Under the pieces are notes generated by a model that was not told the origin of the DNA, ran no database searches, and saw only the letters and a program-made list of their open reading frames with translations. A program made the translations under genes and the position numbers. 6,278 nucleotides of DNA from Thermomicrobiales bacterium (lineage in GTDB: Bacteria > Chloroflexota > Chloroflexia > Thermomicrobiales > UBA6265): NCBI GenBank assembly GCA_025928535.1, contig JAICJJ010000178.1:1-6278 (forward strand). Direction: 5' to 3'. This document shows, piece by piece, positions 4,813 through 6,278 of this stretch (its first letter is position 1; each line of letters starts with the position of its first letter).

Positions 4813-6018
4813 ATGGGGAATGGCGGATTTTCGAAGGCGCGGCTGGCGCGGATGCACGACGCGCTGGCCCGCCACGTTGAACGCGGCGCGATGCCGGGGC
4901 TGGTCGCGCTCGTCAGCCGGCGGGGCGAAGTCCATGTCGAAACGATCGGCGTCCAATCGTTCGGCGGCGATCGGCCGATGCGGCGCGACACGATCTTTCG
5001 CATCGCCTCGGTGACCAAACCAATTACGGCCGCCGCGGCGATGATCCTGGTCGAAGAATGCCGGCTGCGCCTCGACGACCCGGTCGACGACCTGTTGCCG
5101 GAATTGGCGGATCGCCGCGTGCTGCGGACGCTCGCCAGCGAGGTCGACGACACCGTGCCGGCCAACCGAGCGATCACGCTGCGCGATTTGTTGACCTTCC
5201 GGCTCGGCTATGGCGCCGTGATGGCGTTTCCGCCGCAATACCCGATTCAGCATGCGATGTCGGCGGCCGGCGTCGCCCCCGGCGCGGAATTGCCCGCCAT
5301 GACGCCGGATGCGCTGATGGCCGCCTATGGCCGCTTGCCGCTCGTCCATCAGCCAGGCGAGCAATGGCTCTACAACAGCGGCTCCGACATTCTCGGCGTG
5401 CTGATCGCCCGCGCCGCCGGCAAGAGCCTCGGCGATTTCCTGCAGGAGCGGATCTTCGCCACGCCTGGCATGACTGATACGGCGTTCAGCGTGCCGGCGG
5501 ACAAACGCGACCGCTTGCCGGCCAGTTACGGGACCAATTGGGAGACGGGCGAGTTCGGCGAATTCGACGGCGCCGAAAACAGCCGGTTCAGCAAGCCGCC
5601 GCTGTTCGAATCGGGCGCGGGCGGCCTCGTTTCGACGGTCGACGATCTCCTCGCCTTCGGCCAGATGCTGCTCGACCGCGGCGTCGCTCGCAATCAGCGC
5701 ATCCTCTCGCGGCCGACCGTCGAAACGATGACGACCGATCAGATCACCCCGGCGCAAAAAGCCGCGTCGACCTTCTTCCCGGATTTCTGGGAAACGCGGG
5801 GCTGGGGATTCGGCGTTTCGATCGTCACCAAACGCGACGATCTCTTCGCCACGCCCGGCCGGTTCGGCTGGGACGGCGGTTACGGCACGTCGTGGTACGT
5901 CGATCCCGCCGAAGACCTGATCGGCGTGCTGATGACCCAGCGGCTGATGGATTCCCCGATCGCGCCAGCCGTGTTCCGCGATTTCTGGACCTCGGCCTAT
6001 CAGGCGATCGACGACTGA
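4813..6018 (+). CDS. Serine hydrolase, beta-lactamase family (class C / family VIII esterase-like)
   Basis: A 401-residue protein of the beta-lactamase/D-aminopeptidase/family VIII esterase fold. The nucleophile motif SxxK is S66-V-T-K69 in 'IFRIASVTKPI'. The second motif is Y187-N188-S189 in 'QWLYNSGSD', where the tyrosine is the expected general base. 'FGWDGGYGTSW' (351-361) stands where true beta-lactamases have K/H-T/S-G; this GWDGG form is usual in esterase-like members and argues against classical antibiotic hydrolysis. There is no signal peptide, so it should act in the cytoplasm, unlike resistance beta-lactamases or penicillin-binding proteins. ATG 4813 follows GGGAGG (4798-4803) by 9 nt. 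An in-frame ATG at 4753 overlaps the cupin gene and adds 20 basic residues without a ribosome site. Last gene of the operon, 44 nt after the cupin gene. Substrate unknown. Confidence 0.92.
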   Translation: MGNGGFSKARLARMHDALARHVERGAMPGLVALVSRRGEVHVETIGVQSFGGDRPMRRDTIFRIASVTKPITAAAAMILVEECRLRLDDPVDDLLPELADRRVLRTLASEVDDTVPANRAITLRDLLTFRLGYGAVMAFPPQYPIQHAMSAAGVAPGAELPAMTPDALMAAYGRLPLVHQPGEQWLYNSGSDILGVLIARAAGKSLGDFLQERIFATPGMTDTAFSVPADKRDRLPASYGTNWETGEFGEFDGAENSRFSKPPLFESGAGGLVSTVDDLLAFGQMLLDRGVARNQRILSRPTVETMTTDQITPAQKAASTFFPDFWETRGWGFGVSIVTKRDDLFATPGRFGWDGGYGTSWYVDPAEDLIGVLMTQRLMDSPIAPAVFRDFWTSAYQAIDD

Positions 6019-6021
6019 TGA

Positions 6022-6173
6022 CGAGTCGGCAAGACGGCAAGACGGCCAGTCGGCCAGTCGGCAAGTTGGCGAGTTCACCGACGACGGAACGATCGTCCTG
6101 GCAATCGGCGCACAGCGCGAATTCGGATTTTCTGACTTGCCGACTCGCCGACTCGCCGTCTTGCCGACTCGAT
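6022..6173. repeat. Inverted array of degenerate 8-bp repeats downstream of the serine hydrolase
   Basis: From 6024 to about 6075, units of 8 bp follow each other: AGTCGGCA, AGACGGCA, AGACGGCC, AGTCGGCC, AGTCGGCA, AGTTGGCG, then a decayed AGTTCACC. From 6134 to 6173 the complementary unit runs in the other direction: GACTTGCC, GACTCGCC twice, GTCTTGCC, then partial GACTCGAT. The outer ends form a perfect 17-bp inverted repeat (6022-6038 with 6155-6171). The unrelated centre (about 6080-6133) has no gene. The array begins 4 nt after the serine hydrolase stop, and as RNA could fold into a long imperfect hairpin that ends the operon transcript. Confidence 0.8.
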
Positions 6174-6177
6174 CTCG

Positions 6178-6217
6178 GAACATTTGTGCTGTACGTTCAC
6201 CCGAAATCGGCTATACT
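6178..6217 (+). promoter_or_regulatory. LexA-like box and -10 element, probable promoter of a gene beyond the window
   Basis: GAACATTTGTGC at 6178-6189 matches 10 of 12 positions of the GAACATATGTTC SOS-box type, and a TATACT -10-like hexamer is at 6212-6217. No good -35 is seen at 17 nt. Reading frames that could begin downstream (ATG at 6219, 6257 or 6263) run off the window and lack clear ribosome sites, so the regulated gene cannot be identified. Confidence 0.35.
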
Positions 6218-6278
6218 GATGGCGAGTCACCCACGGCGTTCGACGCGGCCGCACGAATGCCGATGGCGAGCGATTCGA

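Noticed and set aside
4813..6018. Serine hydrolase as an antibiotic-resistance beta-lactamase
   Set aside because: It has SxxK and a tyrosine motif, but GWDGG replaces the KTG-type motif and there is no signal peptide, which favours an esterase-like cytosolic enzyme.
4726..6183. Long - strand open frame (485 codons) antisense to the serine hydrolase
   Set aside because: It mirrors a gene with all catalytic motifs on the + strand, its translation is arginine-rich without domain signals, and it runs through the octamer repeats. It is a GC-rich shadow frame.
6219..6278. Start of a downstream coding sequence (ATG 6219, 6257 or 6263)
   Set aside because: Too short to judge, no ribosome site, and competing frames; ATG 6219 is also too close to the -10-like hexamer to be transcribed from it.

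Overview
This is a GC-rich bacterial chromosome segment (roughly two-thirds G+C by eye) with eight protein genes, seven on the + strand and one on the - strand. No RNA gene, insertion sequence, phage gene or CRISPR array was seen. Three things make a Chloroflexota/Thermomicrobia-like soil or environmental bacterium my best guess: a small secreted protein whose 'DRRRAVAGLGALAL' leader resembles those common in Thermomicrobia, dispersed TCGACTTCGCTCAGGATGAC-type intergenic repeats, and octamer GGCAAGTC-type arrays. This assignment is inference; no marker gene settles it.

Layout: (1) 1-938, the 3' three-quarters of an ECF42-type sigma factor with its TPR-like C-terminal extension. (2) 1105-1509, a DoxX-like four-helix membrane protein. 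(3) 1510-1864, non-coding with weak hairpins. (4) 1865-2125, a small exported, cysteine-rich, strongly basic protein. (5) A strong hairpin at 2171-2207 separates it from a convergent small membrane protein on the - strand (2245-2592). (6) 2593-3042, intergenic, holding a paired inverted REP-like repeat and a promoter candidate. (7) 3043-6018, a four-gene operon: VOC/glyoxalase-fold protein, alpha/beta hydrolase with a Tat-type leader, single-domain cupin, and class C beta-lactamase-like serine hydrolase. (8) 6019-6278, an inverted array of 8-bp repeats, then a LexA-like box and -10 element that probably belong to a gene starting at or beyond the window edge.

The most informative pattern is regulatory. 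The same composite motif, TGTCGATTT-N14-CGAC-N4-TGATG, occurs in front of the DoxX gene (979-1014) and in front of the VOC operon (2942-2977), with identical spacing in both. TGTCGA (-35) and CG(A/T)C (-10) are the elements I recall being reported for ECF42 sigma factors, and an ECF42 gene lies at the left edge. The simplest reading is that the sigma factor controls DoxX and the four-gene enzyme operon as one local regulon for stress or detoxification. The substrate cannot be read from the sequence.
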